Source: Linnemannia hyalina
Taxonomy: Eukaryota; Mortierellomycota; Mortierellomycetes; Mortierellales; Mortierellaceae
Assembly: GCA_019671135.1 (NCBI GenBank)
Contig: JAHRHY010000010.1
Coordinates: 868,001 to 932,000, forward strand
Direction of reading: 5' to 3'
DNA length: 64,000 nt
Positions 1 to 11,138 of the stretch are shown here, one piece after another. Under the pieces are notes generated by a model. It did not search any database. It saw only the letters and a list, made by a program, of their open reading frames with translations, and had not been told where the DNA came from. Each line of letters begins with the position of its first letter. Within the stretch, counting starts at the first letter, position 1. The position numbers and the translations under genes were made by a program.

Positions 1-2549
1 AATCGCGACAGCATTTCAACACCACCTCCAAGCAAAAAGCCTCGAATTGCAGTGTTGCGGAGAGAGGAGTCAATGGGGCTGAGCCAGCTTTCGATTGAGT
101 CAATGTCGAATGATGGGGACTCTTCAGAACAGCTGGAGATTCAAGGTTCAGGACCTGCATCTCCAATCACATCGACCCCTTCGTCGCCCAAGGACCTTGA
201 TCAAAAGTCACCAGAAGAAGATATAAGCAGTCGGTCAACGCCCACCTCAGAACCAACGCGATCTAAAAAAGCTATGGCGGTCGTGGAATTCAACAAGAAA
301 ACAGAAAATTTGATTACCATCTATTTCAAGTCTGGACTCGGTAAGAGAACCGGCCGCCTTAAACGAGGAATTGTTTTGGCAGGCACATCCACTTGATATT
401 AATCGTTGTGTTTTTTCATCATTCAGATGCTACCGGTGTCGAGATGTTTGATATGGTTCTGGGTCCGTTACGGCGTCCAAGCAAGTAAGCCGAAACACTG
501 ATGAAAGCTGTCTCTTTGTATGCACGTTTGTCGTGTATGCGCTTTCTAACCTTAGAGCTTCGAATGTGTCGTCTTTCTAGGGACTTTATTGCCGGATTCT
601 TTTATGCGGTTATTCTCTCGCCACTAATTGACCCTACGACTATCGAGGCTGCCATCCACTTGATGGATCGTGTTCTCACTCTGCATGGACCAGAGGCATT
701 TCAGGCCATCTGGGATGTTCAAAAGCGACGCCGTGAGTTTGCTGACGGATCCAGTTCCTTCTCAAAAGCGTCGTCGCCTTCCGACCAGGATGACTTCAAG
801 AGCACCATGAGCTCACGTTCATCGTCAACAAACAAGAAGCCGCTTACGCTGAAAGATTTGTCGTCGAATGCACTTGCTGGGCGGCTCCCAAGCTGGAGCG
901 ATATCTGGGATGTGATCAAGGCCGAGTTTGGACTGGATACCAAGGAAGAGTCAAAGCAACACAACTCTTTGCAGGAGCACCAGATCCGGCTACGCCTCCA
1001 AGGCAGCGAGGCCGCAGTGGATATAGAGCAACCCTCCGATGACCCGGACGTTGAGAATCTAGAGGGTCAAGGAGAGAGTAGCAAGGTCACAGAGGAACAG
1101 GAAATTCGCGAGGAAGTTGGACGAGCAATTGTCAGTTTTCTCCTTCGTGTCCTAGAACAAGATGCTGTACTCAACAACAGTAAGTGCCACAGTACTTGGC
1201 GTTAATCCTTGGTGGTGGTAATTTGCTCCGCTGATAATTGGATACTCGATGAAACTAACATATACTTTTTTTTTGTAGTGTCACCGACATCGTTCTTTTG
1301 TCGCGATGCACTTGCTGTCAGTCGATACAGCTCCAGTCATGCTGTTAGACGGACCTTGGATCTTGCCTTTCAGATTGTTGGACTCGCTACATCCTCGCGG
1401 TACTTTAAGCTTCATGCCCGACTCAACCCTACAACTCTCTCGCCGATAAAACCTCTGGTGAAACCCGCCCGAGCAACATCTCCATGGCCAGTTAACGGGC
1501 GCTGCACGCTGGACTCAGCAGGGTTGGAGATTCTTCAACTTGGACAGCAGATCATCTTGCTGTTGGTCAGGTTCACCCAGGCTGGAGAGCTGCTTCCTGG
1601 GAAAGGTCTGGAGGAGTTGGCGCGTGAGGTGATTTCTCGGATGAGCAAAGTCAACAAGGATCGGAAACTCCCCACGTCTTCTGGAGGTCGGACTGCCTCG
1701 TTCGTGTCGCCGTTCTTGTTGGAGAGGTATGCCCTTGACCAAACGGAGGTTTTTTTGAAGACGTTGATCCACGGACCTTGTCTGCTAGAAGCTGGTACTG
1801 GATCAGGAGCGAGCGTCAAGTTGAGACGGGATGCGTTACTAAATCAGCAGCAGGCCAACAGCGGTGCCAATAGTGCAACAGCAACAGACCCGGTCATCCT
1901 CGAACACGATGACAGCACGGGCGTTTTCAAGAGCCAGATCGGTACTTGTATGGGATCCAGCGTCTTTGTCATGATCCTTGTTGACTTTTGGTTCCGAACC
2001 AACACCACCGCCAGCAACCCAGGCAACATGCTCAACTTTAAAGTCGTCGTGGAAAAGTATACCATGCCTGGCCAGCTCCGCCCATCTACGTCTGCATCTA
2101 CCTCCACGGCGTCTACTCCTAAACCTAACAAGGCCGTTAGGGGAGGAAGAAGAAGAACCCGCGGAAGCAGGACCACTGCTGATGCTACTTCCCCTGCTGC
2201 AGATGACACGAACCAGGACCTGTCAGACGATGACCAGCCCAGCTTTGCACAGTGGAACGCCAAGGATCTGGAGGAGATCGAATGGACGGTGATGATGACT
2301 GAGGTCTTGGTCTGGGCATGGATCGAGGCTCGTGGGGTCCGCCGAAAGGATATCCAGGACACGGGATTGGAACAGGTCCTGTTCCCTGAGGAGGTGGGCT
2401 CGTCCAGTCTAGATACATACCCGGAATCGGGATGGCTTCTCATGTCAGAGGTCTTGGATGAGGTTGGGGGTACGCTCAAAACTCGGTGGGAGCAGTTGGA
2501 AAGTGTCATTGAGGCTGCCATCCTGGTGGAGGACCTTGGTCTTCGTTAG
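1..2549 (+). CDS. Unrecognised fungal protein, 5' end outside window
   Basis: The reading frame is open from base 1, so the true start lies upstream. Exons are about 1-340, 427-484, 581-1179 and 1279-2549, all with GT-AG introns and matching phases, giving roughly 755 visible residues. The first ~100 residues are Ser/Pro/Thr-rich and look disordered. Exon 3 opens with a hydrophobic helical stretch (around DFIAGFFYAVILSPLID) followed by a charged Ser-rich linker. Exon 4 is mostly helical with Leu-rich segments, then a Thr/Ser/Arg-rich linker near residue 600 and a conserved-looking acidic C-terminus. I do not recognise a family. It is tail to tail with the kinase gene, about 290 bp apart. Confidence 0.7.
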
Positions 2550-2841
2550 AGACGCGCTCCAAGAATTCTCATAACGTATTGTAATTTGATTGCCAACCAC
2601 ATTGACATGACTGAAGCAATGTTTTTTTTTAATAAAAGATACAAGGATGGACGGAGAGAAAAAAAAGGTGGGTTTGAGGAGCCCAAGGTCTGAATATCTG
2701 CAAAAGATAAGACGAAAGATGGGGGGGGGGGGTCTCCATTTGTGTCTGTTGATATTTTTTTTCCGCCAGCTCCGTCTGATCCATGACGACGACAATGATG
2801 ATGTCTGTCGGACGGTGTTGTAGTTAATGTATATGGCTAAT

Positions 2842-4393
2842 TTACATGCTGGGCTCGAAATGGCGATGAGGATCCATGTTCTCGCCATGGATGCAAGTCT
2901 CGATGGTCTTGAACCACTCATCCTCCTGGATGCCCTCGATCGTGATCCGGGTCACCGGGTTAGGGTCCAGGATCTTCTTCATCAGACTCCTGGCGCCCAT
3001 GGGCAGCTTCTCGAAGGGCTCGTAGCTGTTGGTGGCGTTGGTGCTCAAGAAGTGTTGGTAGTTGGGATCCTGAGCCGTGGCGGCACGGAAAGGGATTCCT
3101 TGGTAGACCATACAATAGTACACAATTCCACAGGCCCAGATGTCGACTCTGCGGGCATCGTATTCCTTGGTTATGAACTCTTCCGGAGCAATGTAAGGCT
3201 CGGATCCGCAGAGGCCCTTGGAGAGATGAGAGTTCTGTTCCCAGCACATCCTGAAGACGTCCGAGACGCCGAAATCCGTGATCTTGAGATGACCGTCGCC
3301 ATCGAGGAGGAGGTTTTCGGGCTTGATGTCTCTGTGGGCGACACCCATCGAGTGCAGATAGGCGACGCCGTGGATCAGTTGTTTAAAGCAGCAGTCGATC
3401 TCGACCCGTGACATGTGTCCCTGCTTAATTGTGTTGTAAAGATCGCCACCACAGCAGTACTCCTATTTGAATGACAAGGGAGGAAAGAACGTTAGCACAA
3501 AATATGCAAGCCGACGGTTGAGAAATAATAATAAACACTAACGTCGTACGAGAACAAAGGTACCAGACTAAATGTAATCTCTCATTTCTTACCATGACTT
3601 CACACCAGTGGTGCTGCTCGTCCTGGACCAGGTCAACGGTCTCGACAATGTTCTCGTGGTGGAGGGTGGACGAGATACAGAACTCGCTCGTCAGCTTCTT
3701 GACATACTCCTTCTCGGTCTCGTCCCTTCTGCGCTTACGGAACTCCTTGACTGCAAAAAGACGCTCGGTACCATCGTCATTCTCGGACAACTTGTGGGCG
3801 AGACGGACAACGGCGGTGGCTCCTTGACCAATGCTGCCCTTGTCGCACAATCCATACTTCTTCAGAAGCGTACAGTCAGGCGACTTCTTGGGCTCGCTCC
3901 TCTCGCTACCAAAGGACGAGGCACGACCCAAAAAGTTGAAGATGTTCTTCTTCTCCAGGGGGCTAGGAGAAGCAGTCGTCAACAGGTAAGGGTCCTCTTC
4001 CAGGGGCGAGCCGTGGTTGCTCCCACCGGCAGACGAATGAAGCGGGGAAGAAGGGGGGCTGGCCGAGCTAGATTTGGGCTCGTGATGGAAGATCTTGTGC
4101 ATCAGGGTCTGCTTCTTGTTGGTCACAGCGACAGGTGGGGGTTTTGGGTAGAGAGTCTTCTTGAGGGCCGCAGCGGATTCGTTGCCGAGGCCAGAGAGAT
4201 GACCAGTCGAGGAGGTTGAGGAATCGACGGTAGGGACCTGTCGTAAGGTGTTCCAATGCTCTTCGTTATGAAGGTATTGTTGCTGCTTGGCATCGGAGTT
4301 TTGGCTGCCTTGCTTCAGGGGCGACTTTTCGGGGCGTCTTCGGACGTTGACCTCCATGGCTGGAGCCCAGTAATCGGTCGAGAAGGTCACCAT
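2842..4393 (-). CDS. Ser/Thr protein kinase, Hal4/Sat4 (NPR1/HAL) family
   Basis: Two exons, 4393-3593 and 3462-2842, join in phase 0 to give 473 aa; the junction reads EVM-EYCCGGDLY, as expected at the kinase hinge. Residues 1-175 are Ser/Pro-rich and probably disordered and regulatory. The kinase domain runs from ~180 to the C-terminus: glycine loop GQGATAVV (189-196), lysine K216 in FAVKEF, HRD at 310-312, DFG at 330-332 and activation segment GLCGSEPYIAPEEF. The insert-free activation loop and the YDARRVDIWACGIVYYCM block are typical of fungal Hal4/Hal5/Npr1 kinases, which tune plasma-membrane ion and nutrient transporters. The family is clear; the paralogue and substrate are not. Confidence 0.88.
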
Positions 4394-6526
4394 TATTGAA
4401 AAGAGGAGAGTGTGGGTGGTGGAGATGAAGAGGAGTGGGAGGGAAGGAAAGGGATCAGGTAGAGTACAGGAGGGCTAATATAACAAGGTAGGTGTGTGTT
4501 TGAATACAGGCAGAGACGAAAAGGAAACAGAAAGAATAAAAGATATAATGGTACAGGCGAACAGTGGAGTGGAGTAAGGTGTTGTAGAAGAAGGTACAAA
4601 AGAGAAGATCCGGTCAACGGGAGGTTCTTGGGTAGTGTAGAGTTGCTTTTGTCTTCGTTGTAAAGAGTGAGGGTGTTTGGTTTGTTCTTGGCTGTTGGAA
4701 CAAAGAGACAGAAAAGCGGATCTGGAGAGTGGATGAAAGGGGGGCGTTGTGTTATTGAATGCGACCCCACATGCTACGACGATGTGAAAGATATGGCGAA
4801 AGAGTCAAGGTGGAAGCGGGAGGGTGGAGGAGGATGGGTAAAGAAGAGGGAGAGGATGAAGAGTGAAGAGTGAAGAATGAAGAGTGAAGAAAGAGAAGAA
4901 AAGAAAAAGGAGAAGAAGGAGGGAATAAAAAGAATCTGTTGTCTCGGTGGAATTTTTTTTCTTTCACTTCCAGCCTGTCCGCTCTTCATTCGACTGCAGC
5001 CATAATTAGTTCTGCAGCAATGATAAAAAAGAAGGGCCAGGGATCGACTCAGACTCCCGTGGATTGTTATCACATATTTCTCTCTCCTTGTCTTACGTTC
5101 TGTGTCTGCTGGCACAGCACATACCCACTCATCATTCATTATTGATCTTATCATGTATCCACGATCATCATCAACCATCCACACCCTTGGACACAATTCA
5201 CAACTCTTCTTCTCGTCTGTCAGTCAACTCGCTCACTTTCAAGATATCTATCTTTCAACTCCTCCAACTCCCGTCCACTCTCACGCTCACTCACTCTCGG
5301 TCCACACACAGACACGCACCACCCAATTCGTTATCTCCTCCAGTCATCACTGACAAAAGCAAGCACAAATAAAGGAAAAGTGAGGCATTTTTCGACAACT
5401 CTATTTTTTTTTTTTTTGTGTTCCTTCTTCTATCGCACAGAGCACCGCCTGCCCCCCTCCCCTGTCCACAGTCCACACACCTTTCCTTCCGTTTGTGTCC
5501 ATTATAATTGAGGACATCTCTCTCCTTTTCACTTTTCTTCCCGCTTGATCGAGCCACCTATGACCCGTTCTCCCACGTTCGTATTCTCAAAAGCCTGGCT
5601 CGGCCTTTTTGCTTTTTTTTTTTTTTTTGGTTGTTGTTTGTTGTTGCATTGTTGTTGTGTTTTTGTCGCTAACTGTGGATCGATGGTACGAAATGCACAA
5701 GGAAAACGCCGTACCGCGGGGCTATTTTCAACCACGATCATTCGCATCACACACAAAGAAAAAAATATGACAGCCCGCCAACGCCAATGAGATGATATCC
5801 GACATCTAATAGTTCCACACGTACAAACTGTGTCAGGTCCCCCCCTTGACTCAAGGAGCAATGCACTTTGCCCAAAAACGCCAATTCCCCTCCGCCCTCC
5901 CTCCGCCCAGATCTTTTTTTTTAGCATAGGACCCTGTGGATGGTATCAATTGTTTCTTTTCTCTCTGTTCTTTTTTTTCTGTGGCACATCATCAATCAAA
6001 CCACAAAATAGCGCAACGCAGGCAGAGCGGTCATGCAGCTCACAAAAAAAAAAAAAAAAAAAAAAGAGAAAGAACAAAATTACATTTGTTCATGGTGGAA
6101 ACGAGGTCCGTTAGAGCCATAGAGAGTTAGTGCTATTACTTGGATATTACTTTGCGTGATGAAAATGAGATGAGAACTATGGCGAGATAACAATCAACAC
6201 AACCTTTCTGATCTAGCGAATTCGTAGATGTATCTCAATTTCACGGACTCGTGGCTGTGAAGGAAAGAAAAAAGTCAACGCCTGAATGAAAGAAAATGCA
6301 GTGCTGAACTTTCAACCATTGTTAGACTACCTATAGCCCACTTCTAAAAACAGTTGTCTGCTCTTTCGCTTCTAAACCTTTAAGATAATAAAAAAAAAGC
6401 TCAGTCAGGCTGCGTGCATGTAAAAAAAGAGTGTAGGGAGCATCTCACCATAAACATTTGAAGAGCAACGATGTTGTGCTGACAAAAAGGAAAAAAAAAG
6501 AACAGTTTGGGCGGAGCAAAAGAAGA
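4394..6526. other. Intergenic: kinase promoter side and tRNA flank
   Basis: About 2.1 kb between the kinase start and the first tRNA. Near the kinase ATG the plus strand is purine-rich (GA-rich on 4800-4930), which is pyrimidine-rich on the kinase strand, as is usual for fungal 5' leaders. There are several long A or T homopolymers (about 5405-5418, 5616-5627 and 6044-6064). I see no convincing coding exon or RNA gene. Confidence 0.6.
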
Positions 6527-6598
6527 GGTCTCGCCGAGACTCGAACTCGGATTGCAAGATTCAGAGTCTTGATTGCTAACCAATTACAACACGAAACC
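6527..6598 (-). tRNA. tRNA-Gln (anticodon CTG)
   Basis: On the minus strand this 72-nt stretch folds as a full cloverleaf. The acceptor arms GGTTTCG and CGAGACC pair with one G-U. The anticodon stem CAAGA/TCTTG carries loop CTCTGAA, giving anticodon CTG. The T arm contains GTTCGAGTC (B box) and the D arm contains GGTTAGC. There is no intron. A run of T residues follows about 25 nt downstream on this strand and would stop RNA polymerase III. It is identical to the copy at 6779-6850 on the opposite strand. Confidence 0.95.
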
Positions 6599-6664
6599 TT
6601 TGAATCAATTTGATTTGCACACTATTTTCTCTGTTCTCTTTAATCCAAACAATAACATCTATGT

Positions 6665-6715
6665 CACGTGTAGATATACGTCACGTGTATATCTATCACG
6701 TGGCATTATCACGTG
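6665..6715. promoter_or_regulatory. Cluster of four CACGTG (E-box/G-box) palindromes
   Basis: CACGTG occurs at 6665-6670, 6682-6687, 6697-6702 and 6710-6715, four copies in 51 bp, with centre spacings of 17, 15 and 13 bp. In fungi this hexamer is bound by bHLH factors such as Cbf1, Pho4 and Tye7. The first three boxes are themselves arranged as an imperfect palindrome (GTAGATATAC against GTATATCTA). The cluster sits exactly between the two divergent tRNA-Gln genes. A regulatory role is inferred. Confidence 0.5.
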
Positions 6716-6778
6716 GTGTGATAAATCTACGCGATATGAATGCGTTTGGAACAGCTGTAAACATCAAATCGATTCAAA

Positions 6779-6850
6779 GGTTTCGTGTTGTAATTGGTTA
6801 GCAATCAAGACTCTGAATCTTGCAATCCGAGTTCGAGTCTCGGCGAGACC
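6779..6850 (+). tRNA. tRNA-Gln (anticodon CTG), second copy
   Basis: The same 72-nt cloverleaf as the minus-strand gene at 6527-6598, with anticodon CTG, B box GTTCGAGTC and no intron. A run of nine T follows from about 6877 as a plausible Pol III terminator. Two identical genes are transcribed divergently, away from a shared spacer. Confidence 0.95.
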
Positions 6851-6895
6851 TCTTCTTTTGCTCCGCCCAAACTGTTCTTTTTTTTTCCTTTTGTC

Positions 6896-7270
6896 TGGTA
6901 CTCGAACAGGTGAGGATATTCTGACTGTAATGTCATATTATTCTCAATCCGAACTCGGTGAAGTCGTGCAGTCATCCCACCTCCTTTTTTGTTGAAGGGG
7001 CGATCAAGGATCGGGGCAACGATTGACAGCGGAGGTAACCTGTTACATATTACATAACCCTGGAAAAGCGGCGAAGCACCAAGGATGTATCACCTTTGGA
7101 AAGGCAAGATAAGAAGATTAATTACATGTAAAACACCAATGGAAACAAATGACGATATGCCTTTTTTTTTTTTATTATTCATCGGGGTATTATCTTTCCC
7201 CTCATTTGTGCATTTGTGACAAATGAAAAAAAAAAAAAAGATGAAACGGCCTTACTATTCTGCCTATGAT
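6896..7270. other. Intergenic, nothing recognised
   Basis: The space between the second tRNA and the 3' end of the lysozyme-like gene. It holds poly-T and poly-A runs near 7161-7173 and 7226-7240, probably in the 3' UTR of the minus-strand gene. No coding or RNA feature is supported. Confidence 0.5.
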
Positions 7271-8163
7271 TTAGATAGCAGCAAAGACAGTCTTGTAGAT
7301 GGCAGCACGGGCAGCAACAGTCTCGGCACCACCGTTGATGCAACCCTTCTCCCAGGCAATGAAGCTAGCTTGAGAGCCTGAAAGACCCTTGGCGACCTGG
7401 GCACAACCTGGGCCGGAGACAGCCCACCATGCACCGGGCTCAAAGTCGGCCTTCTTCTTGATCAAGACATCAACGATGGTGTTGTCGTTAACGTTCTTGG
7501 GGAATCCGGGCCAGAATTTTTGGACAGACTTGTTGGCGTTGACAAAGGTTCTCAATGAGACGGCGGGCATAATCGAGCGAGCTGGTTGGGAAGGAAAAAT
7601 GCAATAGGATTATTGGTTTGGTGAGCATATTTTAGATAATGAGCGATCGCTCACTGATAACAGTCGCAGGGCGAAATGGGAGGTACAAAGGGGTGACTTA
7701 CTTCCTTGGCTGTGGATGTTCAAGTTGTGGTTATACTGGAGGTATCCGCCCTCAAAGGCCATGTTGGCGATGTAGGCAGCCTTCTGGCCCTTGGTCTTGA
7801 GTCCGTACCTTTTTGATGGGAAGGAGAAAAAAAGAGTACAAAACAACAATTGTCAGAGAGTTGAAGGGGGATGCAAAGGAAAATGCTCGTTTTTCTTTGC
7901 TACCGTTCTTCTGGTAGCTCTTCTTACTTCTTGATGGCGGCGTTGATGTAAGGGAGGGCATCCTTGCAGGTGATAACATCTCCAGCAGTCTTCTTGGGGC
8001 AATGACCAGCAAATGCCTTTGTCAGCTGTGCAAGGGTAATATCACCCTTGGGGGCGGCAGGCTTGGGCTTGGGAGCAGCGGGAGCAGCATCGGCAGCCAA
8101 GATGAATGAGATGACCATGGTGATCAGGACCACCAGGGTCGAGAAAGAAAGGCGGTTAAGCAT
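7271..8163 (-). CDS. Secreted lysozyme-like fold protein
   Basis: Three exons, 8163-7928, 7808-7702 and 7581-7271, give 217 aa. Residues 1-26 form a signal peptide (hydrophobic core, likely cut near ADA-AP), followed by a Pro/Ala/Lys linker to ~40. The mature part has the pattern of fungal secreted proteins in the lysozyme-like superfamily: a helical block ending AAYIANMAFEGG with a candidate catalytic Glu98, then YNHN, a GTRS-MP segment, and a C-terminal helical half with WWAVSGPGC. Four cysteines could form disulfides. The likely role is peptidoglycan or chitin-type glycan cleavage outside the cell; the exact substrate is inference. The start is fixed by the signal peptide. Confidence 0.75.
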
Positions 8164-10027
8164 TATTGATGGTTGGGTTGGATGAGTGGACTGGGTATAA
8201 GGTATAATGGGAGGAGAGTAGACGGGAATAGAAGCTGAAAAGGTGGGGATGGGAAGGGGGACGAAAAGAGACAAGGAACAAAACAAAAGTGGCAACTAAG
8301 GGGAGCCTTTTATATGAGGGACGGGTGTGCCGTTGGACTCCCTGTGCCACAAAAGGAGAGGGGTTTTGAGCTCATGTTGCTCTTTTTCCCATCCCAGTAG
8401 ACGAATTCAATTTGGTGCAGCGATAAATTGCCAATAAAACCTTGACACAAAAGAAAAAAGGAGGCAAGGATAGGATAGAAAAACTATTGCCGTTAGTAAA
8501 ATACACTGGTAAAGGATTGTGGTCGAAGGGCTGCTTTGTAAGGGGAAGAGAGACGAATCTATATAATATGTGCATGAACAATGAAAGCAAGGCATTCGAC
8601 TTTGAAAAGACTCTTATTGCGTTGTTCACCAGGGAAGGAAAGAAAACCTTGCTTATTTGTTTATGTTGCAATGAGAGGAATCGTCGTTGTAGTGTCAGTC
8701 TGCTCATTTCAAAGCCTGCTTGTTCGACAGACTTGTAAGGTGATGGATGGTACATAATGCCAAAGTACAGACGAGGGATGTGGTTGGTTTTAAGAATGCA
8801 AAAGAAAAGAGAAAAAAGGCAGGGGAAGGAGGACAGGAGCAGGTACAGGTACGGTACATTCGCATCATAACAAGGCAGGGGGCTGACAGCGAATATGAGA
8901 TAGTGGATCTCGATTGTGTCAGTCGGAGACTAGCAGTAAATTGGATGGATGGCTAGAATAGACAGAGAGGTTATTATTCTATGGAAGGAAGTAACCCTCA
9001 CCTTGACCTTGACCAAGATGGAGGCGCAGAAGAAGTTGCTGGTACTGATCATACCTTTCAAGTCAAAAAAAAAAGAAAAAAAAGAACGATCAGTTTCAAT
9101 TCTTATTCGTTTCGGTGATGGGTCGGTCGGTCACTCTACCTCCAGCGAGAGTGTGTGTGTCTGGTCCAAGTCCATCACCCTGTCGGATGGACGCGAGACC
9201 ATCTCAATCTATTATTGCAGAGATGCGATCTCTGATGCTGCATGTTCATGTACTATCCAGCATCAAGAAGAAAAAAAATATATTAATGTTTGGCGCCAAT
9301 GTGGAGTCCTAACAAATCAAGGCCCACTCTTTTTTCGCTTTCAATTGCAATCAAAATGTTTTGCCAAGTCAATTGAATGCCCGACCTTTTTTTTCCTGGC
9401 CACCGTTGCGAGTTGCTAGGGGTCCCTTACTTGTTTGTTGCCACCAAATATCGTTAACGCGTCGAACCCTAGTAAATGGCGTTATCCATAACAGCGTCTG
9501 TGATCCACAGAAGGGAAACAAAATAGGCTTTCTAACCACCATTTCTTACGCTGCTCCCACATCCAAACTACATTGCGTCCACGCGACCCTTTTTGGTCAA
9601 AAAGGGGATGGTGAGAAGGTCATACGATTTTGTATCCATGACCCTGAAAAAGCAAACCCACAGAGCAACATCAACAACAAAAACGAAAGAAAAGATGCAG
9701 TGATGGGCGAGCGGGGACTGAGCTCATTCCACGCCATCTGCTCTCGATATTAGCCCTCTCCATCCCTGTTCCGCCTTCACTTCTACATATGCGCAGGGTT
9801 TGTTATTCATGTCTGGTCCTTATTTGTATTGACCCTGAGACTTTGTGTCCCATAGTCATGAGCGACCGTTCCCTCGATCGTTTGGCTGCATTCGCTTTCA
9901 AAAAACCAGCATCAACAAAGGATCAACAAGTATCAACAACCGACAGACGAGCCCATCATCAAAAAAAGGAAAAATAGAAAAGCAGGCAGGCGAGGTCTAG
10001 TCCGGACGCACAGGCATCGCTATTGGC

Positions 10028-10060
<33 letters not shown>

Positions 10061-11138
10061 TGGTGGTGGTGTTGTTGTCAATCATGATTACCCTCATTTC
10101 CATTAGAGTCGAGTTGACATGATATAACCCTTACATCTTCCCCTTTTCCCTTTTGACAAAACCTTTTTCCTTCTCTGCTTCACCCCCTTTCGTCCTCTTG
10201 CGTCGTCTTCTTGTATCCCTTCCATTACTCCGTTACTCATTTACTCGTCCCTCTCTTCCTCCTCCTCTTTCCTCCTTCCTCCTTCCTCCCCCTCCCACTT
10301 GCGCCCACTTCCACTTTTATCTTTGTCATTGCCTTCCTTTTTGGCAAGTTCTTTTGTCCGTCAGCACACCTGTTTCCCTTTTTTTACTCTTTCCTTCGGA
10401 TTTTTCTTCACTTTCGGACATTCGTTTGTTTCCCTCCTTCTTTTTTCTTACTCTGCCTCCCGTTACTGTTTCTTTGCACAGAGAGCAGGCAAAAAGAACA
10501 AGAAAAGAAGACAAAAGAGGCGAAACCATTATGCTCCTGTGTAGTATGGTCAACCTATATCACCATTCGGCTAATAATCACTCAACCCCACCACCATCAA
10601 CAGCAGCAGTAGCAGCAGCAGCAGCATCGTCCTTCATCCATTATCCCCACCATTCATCTCCTTGCTGCTTTGGCCGTTTTCTTTTTGTTGAGTTCTTCTC
10701 CTCTTCTCCTCTTCTCCTCTTCTCCATTTTCATATAATAACTGTATCTGTGGCTGCCCTCTTCTCTTCTCTTTCTTACTCTTCCAGTTGGTCATTGTGGA
10801 TATTCCACTAATCACGCAACCGTCTCTCCTCACCATCCTCGATCCTTTTAACCACAGAAATAGGCACTCTTTCTGTTCTGCCCTTACTTCTTCTCACCGT
10901 TCGTTCTTCCTTTATCCATTATCCCTCCCGTTCATTTCGTGTTCACATTTCATTCTTCTTTTCATCTGTTCTTTTCCGTGTGCATACCATACCTCGGAAA
11001 TCCATTTCCGCCCAAACAAACAAAGCTCATAATCTTGGTTTCATACCCCAACTCTCCATCCATTCGCCACCCCGCATTAAACATCCCACACGACCAAAAA
11101 AAGCCAGCCAACAGCGTTCAACAGCTTTATCAACAATC
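8164..11138. other. Long intergenic region
   Basis: About 3 kb between two divergent genes. It holds a (GA)n microsatellite at 10032-10060 and, from about 10150 to 11000, a long C/T-rich strand on the plus side typical of the promoter and 5' leader of the downstream TLD gene. Open frames here are low-complexity Ser/Phe/Leu products of that pyrimidine tract. I find no supported gene. Confidence 0.55.
10032..10060. repeat. (GA)n microsatellite
   Basis: About 14 uninterrupted GA units followed by (GGT)n and GTT repeats, upstream of the TLD-domain gene. Confidence 0.9.

Larger units (their letters stand above)
6483..6895. repeat. Large inverted repeat carrying the two tRNA-Gln genes
   Basis: The arms are about 6483-6618 and 6761-6895. 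They contain each 72-nt tRNA, about 45 nt of identical 3' flank (CTCCGCCCAAACTG then a T-run) and about 20 nt of near-identical 5' flank (GATTCAAAGG). The loop is about 142 bp and holds the CACGTG cluster. Identity outside the tRNA shows a duplication and inversion of a segment rather than two independent genes. Confidence 0.9.

Noticed and set aside
10153..10737. Plus-strand open frame upstream of the TLD gene
   Set aside because: Low-complexity translation of a pyrimidine-rich promoter; no family resemblance.
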